DNA of 9,069 bases from Vicinamibacteria bacterium (GTDB lineage: Bacteria; Acidobacteriota; Vicinamibacteria; Vicinamibacterales; UBA2999). Below are positions 1 through 7,716 of this stretch, in pieces. The stretch covers positions 1 through 9,069 of the forward strand of contig JAICQE010000175.1 of NCBI GenBank assembly GCA_025938035.1. The letters are read 5' to 3'. The first letter of the stretch is position 1. The number at the start of each line of letters is the position of its first letter. The notes beneath the pieces are model-generated. The model was not told the origin of the DNA, searched no databases, and saw only the letters and a program-made list of their open reading frames with translations. The translations under genes were made by a program, and so were the position numbers.

Positions 1-51
1 GCGGGGGGGCGGTGGCCCCGGGTGGGGGGGCCGCCTCACGGCGGCCACTAG
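1..51. other. Low-complexity window edge, reading frame of the first gene broken
   Basis: The first 51 bases carry several long G runs and an in-frame TAG at 49-51 that closes the frame of the downstream biotin carrier, although that protein has no good start codon after it. No coding sequence is recognisable here. Either the 5' part of the gene is missing from the window, or the terminal bases contain sequence or assembly errors that shift the frame. Confidence 0.4.
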
Positions 52-474
52 GAATCTTATCCGGGGCTGCACGGCGTAGGGCCCCCCTCCAGGCGGACCT
101 CGTACGAGGTCGCTTTCGAACCGGGTGCCGCCGGCGAGCTGATCGTCCACGTCAACGGGGTCGCGATCCCGCTGACGATCACGCGCGCGCCTGGCTTGCC
201 GAGGCCTTCGGCGAAGGCGGTGCGGCGGCAAGGTGCCGACGACCAGGGGGCGACCAGCGGGTCGCGGGCGATCGTGGCGCCGATGCCCGGCCGGATTGTC
301 AAAGTGCTGGTCAAACCTAATGAGAGCGTGTCGGCGCGGCAGCCTCTCGTGGTGGTCGAGGCGATGAAGATGGAAAACGAGCTGCGCGCGCCGCGCAGCG
401 GAACGATCGCCGAGGTCCGCGTCAGCGAGGGTGCCTCGGTCGAAGCGAATACGGTATTGGTGGTACTCGAGTGA
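52..474 (+). CDS. Biotin carboxyl carrier protein / biotinyl domain of an acyl-CoA carboxylase (5' partial)
   Basis: The protein carries biotin on a lysine and shuttles carboxyl groups between the carboxylase and carboxyltransferase parts of a biotin-dependent enzyme in the cytoplasm. The C-terminal ~70 residues form a complete biotinyl/lipoyl-type domain, starting near APMPGRIVKVLV, with the canonical VEAMKMEN motif; the biotinylated lysine codon is 367-369. The domain ends on a typical hydrophobic strand (VLVVLE). Upstream, SYEVAFEPGAAGELIVHVNG (from about 106) looks like the small N-terminal region found in carrier subunits of acyl-CoA carboxylases, so the gene extends left of the only in-frame alternative start (TTG at 196). 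I give 52 only because a TAG at 49-51 closes the frame; the true start is not visible and the left edge is suspect. The stop overlaps the tamB ATG by one base. Which carboxylase it serves (acetyl-, propionyl- or other) cannot be told. The biotinyl domain itself is certain. Confidence 0.85.
   Translation, partial: ESYPGLHGVGPPSRRTSYEVAFEPGAAGELIVHVNGVAIPLTITRAPGLPRPSAKAVRRQGADDQGATSGSRAIVAPMPGRIVKVLVKPNESVSARQPLVVVEAMKMENELRAPRSGTIAEVRVSEGASVEANTVLVVLE
97..110. repeat. Perfect 14-base palindrome
   Basis: The sequence ACCTCGTACGAGGT is its own reverse complement. It lies where the reading frame of the biotin carrier becomes convincing. Read rightward it encodes TSYEV; read leftward on the other strand it also encodes TSYEV, followed by RLEGG. 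It may be chance in a GC-rich coding region, or the hinge of a fold-back join at the end of the assembly. Confidence 0.5.
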
Positions 475-476
475 TG
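471..476 (+). promoter_or_regulatory. Translational coupling site, biotin carrier to tamB (TGATG)
   Basis: The carrier stop TGA (472-474) shares its last base with the tamB ATG (474-476). A GTG at 471 is also in frame, but it would add only one residue and the ATG fits the TGATG arrangement. Only a weak Shine-Dalgarno-like GGTGG (459-463) precedes it, so reinitiation by the terminating ribosome is plausible. Confidence 0.6.
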
Positions 477-3400
477 CTTCGCAAAGCGCGTGATCTTGTC
501 GCTGAAACCCGCAGCCGGGTGACGCGCGCTGTTCCACTCCGGCGCCTCGGCTGGATGCTCGGCCTTGCTGGTGCTGTTCTCGCGATCATCAGCTTCCTGC
601 TCTCCAGGCCGAGCATCGGCGCCGCGCTCCTGCTGCTGGCGGCGTTTTCCGTAGTCTTCTTTCACTATCCGGCGCAGACGCGAAAGGTCGTGCGACGGAC
701 GCTCGCGGTCGCGTCGGTGATCCTCGCGGTCGTGTTCGTCCTCTCGCTGACCATGGACATCGGTTCCTCGCTGCGCGAGCGCGCCGAAACCGCCGGGTCG
801 AACTACCTGAAGCGCACGATGCACATCGGCGACCTGAGCGTCCGCATCTGGGATGGCGCCTATGTCGTCCGGAACCTGACGATCGACGGTCGGACGCCGC
901 AGTCGCGTCCCTGGCTGGTGGCGAAAGAAATCATCGTCAAGATGCCGAACCGCCGTTCGCTCTTCAGCAAGCAGGTCATCATCGATTCGATCGAGATGTC
1001 CGACTGGAAGATGTACGTCGAGCAGACGCCCGACGGTCACAGCTTCCCCAGCTTTCCCCGCCGTTCCGGCGGGCCCCGCACGTGGACGACCACGCTGCGC
1101 TACGTCCGTGCGCTCCGCGGCGAGTTCGCGTACGACGATCAGACCACGCCGTGGAGCGTGATCGCGCGCAACATCGACGTGACAGTTGCCAAGCCGAACG
1201 CCGAGTACCGCGGATCGGCCCGCTTCTCGAACGGCCTCGTCAGCATCCAGGACTACGTCCCGTTCCGCGCCGACATGGACACGACGTTCAAGATCGACGC
1301 TGGACGGGTCGTCTTCGATGCGATCAACCTGGCGACGGACGGCACGAAGTCGGTGCTGAAGGGCGACGTCAACATGTCGCACTGGCCCGAGCAGATGTAT
1401 TCGGTGAAATCGACGATCGATTTGCCGCGCATGCGGCAGCTCTTTTTCGCCGACGACAAGTTCGAGCTGGCCGGTACCGCGGCATTCGACGGCACCTTCC
1501 ACCTCTTCAAAGGCGACCCCAGGCCGGACGGAACGACGTCCGGCGGCCGCGAGCTGAAGGGAACGTTCCGCTCGCCGACGATGTTCGTCAACGACTACCG
1601 GTTCGACGAGGTCGGCGGATCGGTGCGCTGGCTCCCGCGGTCGCTCGAGGTGCACGACGCATCGGGCCGGCTTTACGGCGGGGAGGCGGACTTCGAGTAC
1701 TCGATGGAGCCGCTCGGCGTCCGTGGCGTCAGGCCGACGAATACCTTCGATGCAACCTATAGGAACGTCGATCTGTCCGCGCTGTCGGATTTCTTCGAGC
1801 TGCAGGGGCTTCAGCTGGCCGGCCGCGCCTCCGGGGACAACCTGATCGTGTGGCCGTCGGGCCGCTTCGGCGAAAGGGAATGGACCGGAGAAGTCACTGT
1901 CGTTCCTCCGGCGGGGACCACGCTGATGGCGCGGACGATGCCGGTGGAGGAGCTGCTGGCGAGGCTGCCGCGCAACCAGAAGCCGGGCGAGTTCAGCCCG
2001 CATCTGCCGAAGGGCCCGGTGCCGATTGGCGGGACGCTCTCGTATTCGCTGGGCCCGGAGTGGATCGACATCGGCCCGAGCCGCATCGCGACGCCAACCA
2101 CGTACGTGGAGGTCGAAGGTCGGACCGCGTATGGCGAACGCTCGCGCATGCCGTTCCACGTCAGCAGCTCCGACTGGCAGGATAGCGACCGCCTCTTTGC
2201 CGGGATGCTGACCGCGTTCGGCAACCGGACGCGGGTCATCCCCGTTGACGGCTACGGCACGTTCGACGGCGTCATGCTCGACGCCTTCCGCCGCCCGCGC
2301 ATCGAAGGGAAGTTTGCCGGCGAAAACATTCGCGCGTTCGACGTGACGTGGGGTTCGGTGACCGGCGACGCCGTCATCGAGAACTCCTATGCGGACGTCA
2401 AAGACGTGCTCGTCTCGGCGATGGACGGGTCAGAGATACGTGTGAACGGGCGGTTCTCGCTCGGGTATCCGCGCAGCGACGGCGGCGAGCAGATCAACGC
2501 GCGCATCAACGTGATGCGCCGGCCGGTCGCCGACCTCAAGCATGCGTTCGACATCGACGATTACGACCTCGATGGCGCGCTGACCGGTGAATTCACCGTG
2601 ACCGGCGAATACGAGCGTCCGTTCGGCTCCGGCACGATGACCATGACGAAAGGCGTCGCCTACGGCGAAACGTTCGACTCGGCGACGGCCAACGTGAAGC
2701 TGGAGGGAGACAGTGTCCGGCTCGAAAACATCGTCGCCGTCAAAGGGGCCGGTCAGGGCACCGGATTCGCCTCGATCACGTGGGACGGCGTCTATTCGTT
2801 CAGCTTCACCGGCAGCAACATCACGCTTGAAACCCTGACGGTGATGGAGGGGTCGAAGAGTCCGCTGTCGGGCGTCGTCGACTTCACCGCCGGCGGCAGC
2901 GGCACCTTCGCCAGTCCGAAGTACGACGTGCGCGGAACCATTTCGGACTTCTTCGTGGGCGATGAAGGCATCGGCCGCGTCTACGGTGAGCTCACGATCG
3001 ACGGCGACCTGCTGACGGCCAGGCGTCTGGAGGCGAGCTCGGCGCGATTTGTCGCCGACGGGCGCGGCACGATCAGGCTGGATGACACGAGAGACACCGA
3101 CCTGACGTTCACCGTGCAGAAGACGTCGCTCGATCCGTACATCCGCGTCTTCCAGCCGCGTTTGTCGCCGTACACCACCGCCATCGCCAGCGGCACGCTG
3201 CGCGTGTACGGCGAGCTGACCAGCTTCGACAACCTGCTGTTCGACGCCGCGGTGCAGGAGCTGGACATCCGCCTGTTCGATTTCCCGCTTCGCAATCCCG
3301 ACGATCCCAAGCGGCCGGGCCAGCGGCTGCCGATCCGCATGGCGCTCGATCGCAACTCGTTCCGGATCCTCGATGCGCAGCTCGCCGGGCAGGACACGCA

Positions 3401-4784
3401 GCTGACGATCGCCGGCACCGTAGACCTGCTCAACGAAACGATCGCCATGCGCTTCGACGGCGGCGCCAACCTGCGCATCCTGGAAGGGTTCACGCGCAAC
3501 GTCCGCAGCACCGGCCGCACCGAGGTCAAGGCCGCGCTGACGGGCCCGATGCGCACGCCGATGCTGTCCGGCAACATGGAGATCAACGAGGGCCGCATCC
3601 GTCATTTCAGCCTGCCGCACGCGCTCGACCAGATCAGCGGCGTGGTCACGTTCGACTCGAACGGCATCAACCTCGACGAGCTGACGGCAACGATCGGCAA
3701 CGGTCCGGTGACGTTCGGCGGCAGCATCGGGATCGACGGCTATCGTCCGGGCCTCGTGGATGTGACGATCGCCGGCGAGAACATGCGCCTGCTGTATCCG
3801 CAAAGTACGAGCCCGTGGTTGAGGGCCACCGTTGACGCCGATCTCGAGGTGCAGGGCACGGTGGAAGAGCTGACGCTCGGCGGCACCGTCACCGTGCTCG
3901 ATGCCATGTACACGAAGGAGTTCGCGTCGGGGGTCAACATTTTCGACTTCGGCCAGACCCAGGTTGGCGGCGCCGCCGCGTCGGCGACGACGCCGACGCT
4001 GCCGCTGATCTACAACGTCGGCATCAACGCGCCGTCCACGATTCGCGCGCAGAACAACCTGCTGCGTGATGTGGTGGCCCGCGCAGACCTCCAGCTGGTC
4101 GGCACGTTCGAGCGTCCGGGGCTGATCGGCACGATCGATCTCGATCGCGGCGACGTGTTCTTCGGCGGCAAGCGCTACCAGGTCAGGCAGGCGTCGATTC
4201 AGTTCAACAACCCGTCGGCGATCGAGCCGTTCTTCGACATCGAAGCCGGAACACGCGTCCGCGTTCCCGGTGAAACGTACAACATCACCATCACCGCGGC
4301 TGGTCCGAATCCGATCTCGAACATGGTCTTTACCTCGGATCCGGACCTGCCGGACTATCAGCTCTTTGCGCTGCTGCTGAGCGACATCGCCCCCAGCCGC
4401 GACGTCGAGCAGCGCCAGTACGCCGGCATCACGCCGCAGGAACAGTTGTTTCGCGATCAGCTGACGCGCCAGTTGACCGGCGCCGTCTCGTCGGAGATCA
4501 GCCAGGCGGCCCAGAAGGCATTTGGGGTGGAGTCGTTCAACCTGAGCACCACGCTGCTCGATCCGAACCAGCAGTCCGCGCGCCTCGACCCCGCCGCGCG
4601 CGTGACGATCCTGAAGCGCGTCGGCAATCGCGTGTATCTCACCTATTCACGGTCGCTGTCGTCAACGACGCGCGACCAGGTGATCGTCGTCGAAATCGAC
4701 CAAACCGATCAGCTCTCCTGGATCCTCTCGCGCAACGAGGACGGCACCTACGCGCTCGACTTCAGGCTCAGGCGGACTTTTTAA
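474..4784 (+). CDS. tamB: TamB-family translocation and assembly module protein (DUF490)
   Basis: TamB and its AsmA-like relatives are anchored in the inner membrane and reach across the periplasm as a long beta-taco groove, working with an Omp85 partner and in lipid transport to the outer membrane. The predicted protein has 1436 residues, somewhat longer than E. coli TamB. Three hydrophobic stretches lie near residues 25-43, 47-64 and 76-93, with RKVVRR between the second and third, which fits two crossings plus a final exit to the periplasm. An AsmA/TamB-like start follows (HIGDLSVRIWDGAYVVRNL). The middle, to about residue 1000, is monotonous short beta-strand sequence with repeated GxFxV/L-type phrases. 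The last ~400 residues match the DUF490/TamB C-terminal domain, including FGGKRYQV near residue 1230 and a terminal phenylalanine. The neighbouring Omp85 gene starts on its stop codon, the classic tamA-tamB association with the order reversed. The family is certain; substrate and partner are inferred. Confidence 0.93.
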   Translation: MLRKARDLVAETRSRVTRAVPLRRLGWMLGLAGAVLAIISFLLSRPSIGAALLLLAAFSVVFFHYPAQTRKVVRRTLAVASVILAVVFVLSLTMDIGSSLRERAETAGSNYLKRTMHIGDLSVRIWDGAYVVRNLTIDGRTPQSRPWLVAKEIIVKMPNRRSLFSKQVIIDSIEMSDWKMYVEQTPDGHSFPSFPRRSGGPRTWTTTLRYVRALRGEFAYDDQTTPWSVIARNIDVTVAKPNAEYRGSARFSNGLVSIQDYVPFRADMDTTFKIDAGRVVFDAINLATDGTKSVLKGDVNMSHWPEQMYSVKSTIDLPRMRQLFFADDKFELAGTAAFDGTFHLFKGDPRPDGTTSGGRELKGTFRSPTMFVNDYRFDEVGGSVRWLPRSLEVHDASGRLYGGEADFEYSMEPLGVRGVRPTNTFDATYRNVDLSALSDFFELQGLQLAGRASGDNLIVWPSGRFGEREWTGEVTVVPPAGTTLMARTMPVEELLARLPRNQKPGEFSPHLPKGPVPIGGTLSYSLGPEWIDIGPSRIATPTTYVEVEGRTAYGERSRMPFHVSSSDWQDSDRLFAGMLTAFGNRTRVIPVDGYGTFDGVMLDAFRRPRIEGKFAGENIRAFDVTWGSVTGDAVIENSYADVKDVLVSAMDGSEIRVNGRFSLGYPRSDGGEQINARINVMRRPVADLKHAFDIDDYDLDGALTGEFTVTGEYERPFGSGTMTMTKGVAYGETFDSATANVKLEGDSVRLENIVAVKGAGQGTGFASITWDGVYSFSFTGSNITLETLTVMEGSKSPLSGVVDFTAGGSGTFASPKYDVRGTISDFFVGDEGIGRVYGELTIDGDLLTARRLEASSARFVADGRGTIRLDDTRDTDLTFTVQKTSLDPYIRVFQPRLSPYTTAIASGTLRVYGELTSFDNLLFDAAVQELDIRLFDFPLRNPDDPKRPGQRLPIRMALDRNSFRILDAQLAGQDTQLTIAGTVDLLNETIAMRFDGGANLRILEGFTRNVRSTGRTEVKAALTGPMRTPMLSGNMEINEGRIRHFSLPHALDQISGVVTFDSNGINLDELTATIGNGPVTFGGSIGIDGYRPGLVDVTIAGENMRLLYPQSTSPWLRATVDADLEVQGTVEELTLGGTVTVLDAMYTKEFASGVNIFDFGQTQVGGAAASATTPTLPLIYNVGINAPSTIRAQNNLLRDVVARADLQLVGTFERPGLIGTIDLDRGDVFFGGKRYQVRQASIQFNNPSAIEPFFDIEAGTRVRVPGETYNITITAAGPNPISNMVFTSDPDLPDYQLFALLLSDIAPSRDVEQRQYAGITPQEQLFRDQLTRQLTGAVSSEISQAAQKAFGVESFNLSTTLLDPNQQSARLDPAARVTILKRVGNRVYLTYSRSLSSTTRDQVIVVEIDQTDQLSWILSRNEDGTYALDFRLRRTF

Positions 4785-4786
4785 TG
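4782..4786 (+). promoter_or_regulatory. Translational coupling site, tamB to Omp85 gene (TAATG), with Shine-Dalgarno-like AGGCGGA
   Basis: The tamB stop TAA (4782-4784) shares its last A with the ATG of the Omp85 gene (4784-4786). AGGCGGA at 4770-4776, inside the end of tamB, lies 7 bases upstream of the ATG and is the best Shine-Dalgarno-like match of the three junctions. It supports this start, which places the heptamer repeat inside the coding sequence. Confidence 0.6.
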
Positions 4787-7714
4787 CGCCGTAATTCAGA
4801 ATTCAGAATTCAGAATTCAGGCTGGCTGCGATTCGCGTTCTGCCTGCATTCTGCATTCTGCATTCTGCATCTCCTGGCGCCGTCCGCAGCTACGGCGCAG
4901 GATCTTGTCGGTCAGCCTATCGTTGACGTTGTCGTCGAGCAGGAAGGGCAGCGTGTGACCGATCCGGCGATTCTGGATCTCATCGAGACGCGCGTCGGGC
5001 AGCCGCTGTCGATGACCTCCGTCCGGGAGACGTTCGACCACCTGTTCAACCTGCGCCGCTTCGACGACATCCGTCCGACGGCGGAGCCTGTTGCCGGCGG
5101 CGCCAGGCTCCGCTACGTGCTGATGCCGTCGCATCCCGTCGATCGGATTGAATTCAGCGGAAACGTCGCGATTTCGGAAAGTGATTTGCGCCGCGTCGTG
5201 ACCGACCGTTTCGGCCGTTCTCCAAACCCCGCGCGCGCCGACGAAGCCGCGATCGTGCTGCAGAACGCATACCGACCGCGCGGCTATCCGGCAGCCCGGG
5301 TCTCGGCACGGGTCGTCCCCACGCACAACCCGCATCGCTCGACGCTGATTTTCGACGTGGAGGCCGGCCGCCGGGCCCGGATCGCGGAGGTGCAGTTCCG
5401 CCGCCTGGATCTCGACGAGGCGAAGGCGACGTTCACGCCCCCCGACATCCGTATGGGCGAGCCGTACGACGCCGACGACGTCCGCGAGACGCTGGACCGC
5501 TGGGAACAGCGCATGCGCGCGCAGGGCTTCTACCAGGCGCGCGCTACAGTCTCGCCGAACATGCCGGACGATGCGTACTTGATCGTCAGCCTGTTACGGG
5601 GGCCCCTCGTCATGGTGGAGTTCACCGGCGATCCCGTGCCGGAAGGCGAACGCGATCGCCTCGTTCCTGTTCGCGCCGAAGGCTCGACGGATGAGGATCT
5701 GCTCGAGGACTCGAAGCGCGCGATCGAGCAGTACTTCCGTGCCCGCGGCTATCGCGATGCCACAGCCGAATATACGAGAGAAGAAACCCCCGGCCAGCTG
5801 AAGATCACCTTCCGCGTCACGCGCGGCCCGCACTACACCGTGGATGCCGTGCGGATCACGGGCAACAGCGCGATTCCGATGGAGGAGCTGCAGAAGATCG
5901 TCACAATCGCGCCGGGAAGCGAGTTCGATAGCGCGGCGCTCGATGTGCAGCTGGCAGCCCTTCAGTCCGAATACACAACGCGCGGGTTCCCGCGCGCGCA
6001 GATCAAGCCGAATGCCCCTGTCCTGCCCACCGACAACCCGGATTCATCGGAGCGGCGCGTCGAGGTGAGCCTTGCCATCGAGGAGGGACCGCGCACCACG
6101 GTGCGCGCGATCACGTTCACGGGGAACATGGTGTTTCCGGAGTCGCAGCTGCGCGGTGTGATCAACTTCGCGACCGGAGCGCCGTACCGGGCGACCGACG
6201 TCGCCGATGGGCGCGACCTGATCGCCATCCAATACAGGAACCGCGGCTACGCGAATGTGGCTGTCGGCGAGGAGACGACGCTGGCGGAGAACGGGACGCA
6301 GGCGGACGTCGCCTACACGATTACGGAAGGCCAGCAAATCATCGTCGAGCGCATCATCGTGACCGGCAATGACCGGACCGACGAAGCCACCATCCTCGAC
6401 GAGCTCGAAATCCGGGAGGGCGAGCCGCTCGGAGAAGCGGCGCTGAACAACAGCCGGACCAGGCTGGCGCGGCTCGGGCTGTTCCGCCGGATCGTTTTTC
6501 AGTTCGTCGACCACCCCGGAGAGGCCAGGCGCGACGTTGTCATCCAGCTCGAGGAGGCCCCCCGCACGACGCTGGGACTCGCCCCCGGTGTCGAAGCCAC
6601 CGTCCGCGCGCGGCGCACCGGCCCCGGCGGGACCGCCGAGGACCATCTCGATCTGGCGCCGCGGGGCTCGTTCGAGATCGGCCGCCGGAACCTGTGGGGG
6701 ACTACCAGCTCAGCCAACCTGTTCATGCGCGTCAGCCTGCGCGCCACGGACATCCTCGACCCGGACGACCCGCTGGAGGAGGTCGAGAGCAATCTCGGCT
6801 TCAACGAGTTCCGCATCGTCGGCACGTTCCGCAAGCCGAGGGTGTTCAGCGATCGGTCGGAGCTGCTGCTGACGGGTATCGTCGAGCAGGCGGTGCGGAC
6901 GTCCTTCAATTTCAGCCGGCGGATTGCGCGCGCTGAAGTCGGCTCGCAGCTGACGCCGAGGTTCGGCATCACCGGCAGGTACTCATTCGAGCGGACGCGG
7001 TTGTTCGACGAAATTTTCACGTCCGATGAGAAGCCGCTCATTGACAGGCTGTTTCCGGAAGTCCGTCTGTCGAAGCTGGCCGGATCGTTCATCCACGACA
7101 CTCGCGACGATCTGCTGGACCCGGCGACCGGCACCTATCTCATCCTCGACACGGACGTTGCGATGCGCGCGATCGGTTCCGAAGTCGGTTTCGTCCGGAC
7201 CTACGCGCAGGGATTTCTCTACCGGCAGCTGCCGATGAAGCGGCGTGCCGTGGTGGCGTTCGGCGCGCGCGTCGGCGCCGCCCACGGCTTCGAGCGGATC
7301 ATCGGCGATCAGGCGGTCAGCGCTCTGCCCGCGAGCGAGCGGTTCTTTGCCGGCGGCGACACGAGCGTCCGCGGGTTCTCGCTCGACCGGCTGGGCAACG
7401 AGGAGACGATCAGCCCGAACGGGTTTCCGCTCGGCGGCAACGGTGTCGTGATTCTGAACGGGGAGCTGCGGATGAGGCTGTTCGGGGCGCTCCAGGGCGT
7501 CGGCTTCGTCGATGCCGGCAACGTCTTCCCGCTGGCCAGCGACCTCAGCGTGACCGATCTGCGGCCGGCCGCGGGCTTCGGCGTCAGGGTCAACACCGAT
7601 TTCGGACCGATTCGGATGGACCTCGGCTTCAACCTCGATCCGCAGCAGTTCCGTGAGGACATCCCGCGCGAGCGCCGGATGGTGTTTCACATTTCCATCG
7701 GGCAGGCATTCTGA
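4784..7714 (+). CDS. bamA: BamA/TamA (Omp85) family outer membrane protein assembly factor with seven POTRA repeats
   Basis: Omp85 proteins are 16-strand outer-membrane barrels that insert other beta-barrel proteins; their periplasmic POTRA repeats bind substrate and partners. Of 976 residues, 1-38 look like a signal peptide (cleavage ATA|QD). I read seven POTRA units at about 40-117, 118-195, 196-273, 274-348, 349-435, 436-516 and 517-592. Units 2, 5, 6 and 7 show an (F/I/V)(S/T)GN turn. Units 2 to 6 carry the RxxGYxxA/RxxGFxxA helix motif. Units 1 and 7 carry the LFxLRRFDDI / LGLFRRI variant. The barrel (about 593-976) has the conserved loop-6 signature in ERFFAGGDTSVRGF (VRGF at 862-865), a downstream GVGFVDAGNVF strand, and a C-terminal phenylalanine as beta-signal. 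Adjacent tamB suggests a TamA role and the adjacent SurA-like gene suggests BamA; seven POTRAs exceed the usual five of BamA and three of TamA. The symbol is therefore tentative, the family certain. The signal peptide is built from a heptamer inverted repeat. Confidence 0.93.
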   Translation: MRRNSEFRIQNSGWLRFAFCLHSAFCILHLLAPSAATAQDLVGQPIVDVVVEQEGQRVTDPAILDLIETRVGQPLSMTSVRETFDHLFNLRRFDDIRPTAEPVAGGARLRYVLMPSHPVDRIEFSGNVAISESDLRRVVTDRFGRSPNPARADEAAIVLQNAYRPRGYPAARVSARVVPTHNPHRSTLIFDVEAGRRARIAEVQFRRLDLDEAKATFTPPDIRMGEPYDADDVRETLDRWEQRMRAQGFYQARATVSPNMPDDAYLIVSLLRGPLVMVEFTGDPVPEGERDRLVPVRAEGSTDEDLLEDSKRAIEQYFRARGYRDATAEYTREETPGQLKITFRVTRGPHYTVDAVRITGNSAIPMEELQKIVTIAPGSEFDSAALDVQLAALQSEYTTRGFPRAQIKPNAPVLPTDNPDSSERRVEVSLAIEEGPRTTVRAITFTGNMVFPESQLRGVINFATGAPYRATDVADGRDLIAIQYRNRGYANVAVGEETTLAENGTQADVAYTITEGQQIIVERIIVTGNDRTDEATILDELEIREGEPLGEAALNNSRTRLARLGLFRRIVFQFVDHPGEARRDVVIQLEEAPRTTLGLAPGVEATVRARRTGPGGTAEDHLDLAPRGSFEIGRRNLWGTTSSANLFMRVSLRATDILDPDDPLEEVESNLGFNEFRIVGTFRKPRVFSDRSELLLTGIVEQAVRTSFNFSRRIARAEVGSQLTPRFGITGRYSFERTRLFDEIFTSDEKPLIDRLFPEVRLSKLAGSFIHDTRDDLLDPATGTYLILDTDVAMRAIGSEVGFVRTYAQGFLYRQLPMKRRAVVAFGARVGAAHGFERIIGDQAVSALPASERFFAGGDTSVRGFSLDRLGNEETISPNGFPLGGNGVVILNGELRMRLFGALQGVGFVDAGNVFPLASDLSVTDLRPAAGFGVRVNTDFGPIRMDLGFNLDPQQFREDIPRERRMVFHISIGQAF
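4786..4883. repeat. 7-base direct repeats (GCGCCGT) flanking the heptamer element
   Basis: GCGCCGT occurs at 4786-4792, directly abutting the first heptamer, and again at 4877-4883, six bases after the last one. This looks like a target-site duplication around an 84-base insert. However, the motif is GC-rich, and removing 91 bases does not restore the reading frame of the downstream gene, so the insertion reading is only a hypothesis. Confidence 0.35.
4793..4870 (+). repeat. Heptamer tandem inverted repeat inside the Omp85 signal-peptide coding region
   Basis: The left arm is four perfect copies of AATTCAG (4793-4820). After a 23-base spacer, which contains one degenerate unit near 4837-4843, the right arm has three perfect copies of CTGCATT and a partial fourth (4844-4870). 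The arms are imperfect reverse complements, with six of seven bases pairing per unit. The left arm encodes Omp85 residues 4-13 (cyclic NSEFRIQ). The right arm encodes residues 21-29 (cyclic HSAFCIL), the hydrophobic core of the signal peptide. From general knowledge, heptamers of this kind are dispersed in some acidobacterial and related genomes; copy number in this genome cannot be judged here. Confidence 0.85.
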
Positions 7715-7716
7715 TG
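7712..7716 (+). promoter_or_regulatory. Translational coupling site, Omp85 gene to SurA-like gene (TGATG)
   Basis: The Omp85 stop TGA (7712-7714) shares its last base with the ATG of the next gene (7714-7716). A weak GGGCAGG (7700-7706) lies 7 bases upstream. The strong inverted repeat at 7737-7800 begins 20 bases after the ATG triplet, so ribosomes initiating here would meet an mRNA hairpin almost at once. Confidence 0.55.

Noticed and set aside
471..473. GTG at 471 as the tamB start
   Set aside because: The adjacent ATG at 474 is a better start and gives the same TGATG overlap as the other junctions; the difference is one residue.
57..2159. 700-residue open frame on the - strand opposite the carrier and tamB
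   Set aside because: It is arginine-, histidine- and aspartate-rich, without recognisable domains, and is opposite the clearly coding tamB frame; typical shadow frame in GC-rich DNA.
2430..3803. 457-residue open frame on the - strand opposite tamB
   Set aside because: Composition is that of a shadow frame (many R, D, H, V) and the + strand codes for conserved TamB sequence.
4793..4870. The heptamer arrays as a CRISPR array
   Set aside because: Units are contiguous 7-mers with no spacers; it is a short tandem inverted repeat.
6091..6106. Near-palindrome GCGCACC-AC-GGTGCGC
   Set aside because: Sits in conserved POTRA coding sequence of a GC-rich gene with a two-base loop; nothing suggests a regulatory role.
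6044..7690. Several - strand open frames of 200-235 residues opposite the Omp85 gene
   Set aside because: No motif or plausible hydrophobic pattern, and the + strand carries POTRA and barrel signatures throughout.
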